Assembly (NCBI GenBank): GCA_964593905.1
Contig: CAZQLE010000104.1
Span: forward strand, 1 to 13,791
DNA: 13,791 nt
Direction of reading: 5' to 3'
Source of the DNA: CAZQLE01 sp964593905
GTDB taxonomy: Bacteria; Chloroflexota; Anaerolineae; Anaerolineales; Anaerolineaceae
Shown: piece by piece, positions 13,791 through 13,791 of the stretch
Position numbering within the stretch: the first letter of the stretch is position 1
How the letters are laid out: each line of letters starts with the position of its first letter
Position numbers and translations under genes: made by a program
The notes under the pieces: model-generated
Database searches by the model: none
The model's input: the letters and a program-made list of their open reading frames with translations, nothing else
Told to the model about the DNA's origin: nothing

Positions 13791-13791
13791 G

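Noticed and set aside
1..13791. CRISPR array, insertion sequence, prophage or RNA gene
   Set aside because: No regularly spaced repeats, transposase or integrase reading frames, terminal inverted repeats or tRNA/rRNA sequences were seen on either strand.

Overview
The window looks like a chromosomal segment of a GC-rich bacterium, most plausibly a Chloroflexota (Anaerolineae-like) genome. This placement is an inference. It rests on the style of the membrane protein at the left edge, on a lipoprotein with a Pro/Ser/Thr-rich linker and PD40-type propeller repeats, on a T-box-controlled pheS/pheT pair, and on the protein-level character of PrmA and the nicotinate phosphoribosyltransferase. No rRNA or tRNA gene is present to confirm it.

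Layout, left to right. (1) 1-834 +: C-terminal part of a polytopic membrane protein, cut by the window edge. (2) 891-1689 +: a consensus promoter, a long structured leader, then rpsU (bS21) and infA (IF-1), closed by a strong intrinsic terminator. (3) 1777-3144 -: a lipoprotein with a beta-propeller domain, with an extended -10 promoter and a 14-bp palindrome just upstream. (4) 3226-7415 +: a promoter, a T-box leader with a TTC (Phe) specifier and mutually exclusive antiterminator and terminator, pheS, pheT and a terminator. pheT is split by a frameshift near 6464. (5) 7440-8865 +: a promoter and a nicotinate phosphoribosyltransferase-family gene. (6) 8902-9752 +: a toxin-antitoxin pair of the HigBA/RelE type. 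Its promoter -10 box lies inside a perfect 10-bp inverted repeat, probably the antitoxin operator. (7) 9788-12916 -: a strikingly AT-rich gene for a RapA/HepA-like SNF2 ATPase, unlike its GC-rich neighbours and probably acquired. (8) 13000-13791 -: terminator and most of prmA (ribosomal protein L11 methyltransferase), cut by the right edge.

Functionally most of the window is translation housekeeping (bS21, IF-1, PheRS, PrmA) plus NAD salvage. The block from about 8900 to 13000 is accessory: a small toxin-antitoxin module convergent with a lone SNF2 helicase. The items most worth a second look are the rpsU leader RNA, the toxin-antitoxin operator, the foreign RapA-like helicase with its Tudor-like N-terminus, and the pheT frameshift. 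No CRISPR array, insertion sequence, tRNA, rRNA or complete multi-gene defence operon was seen.
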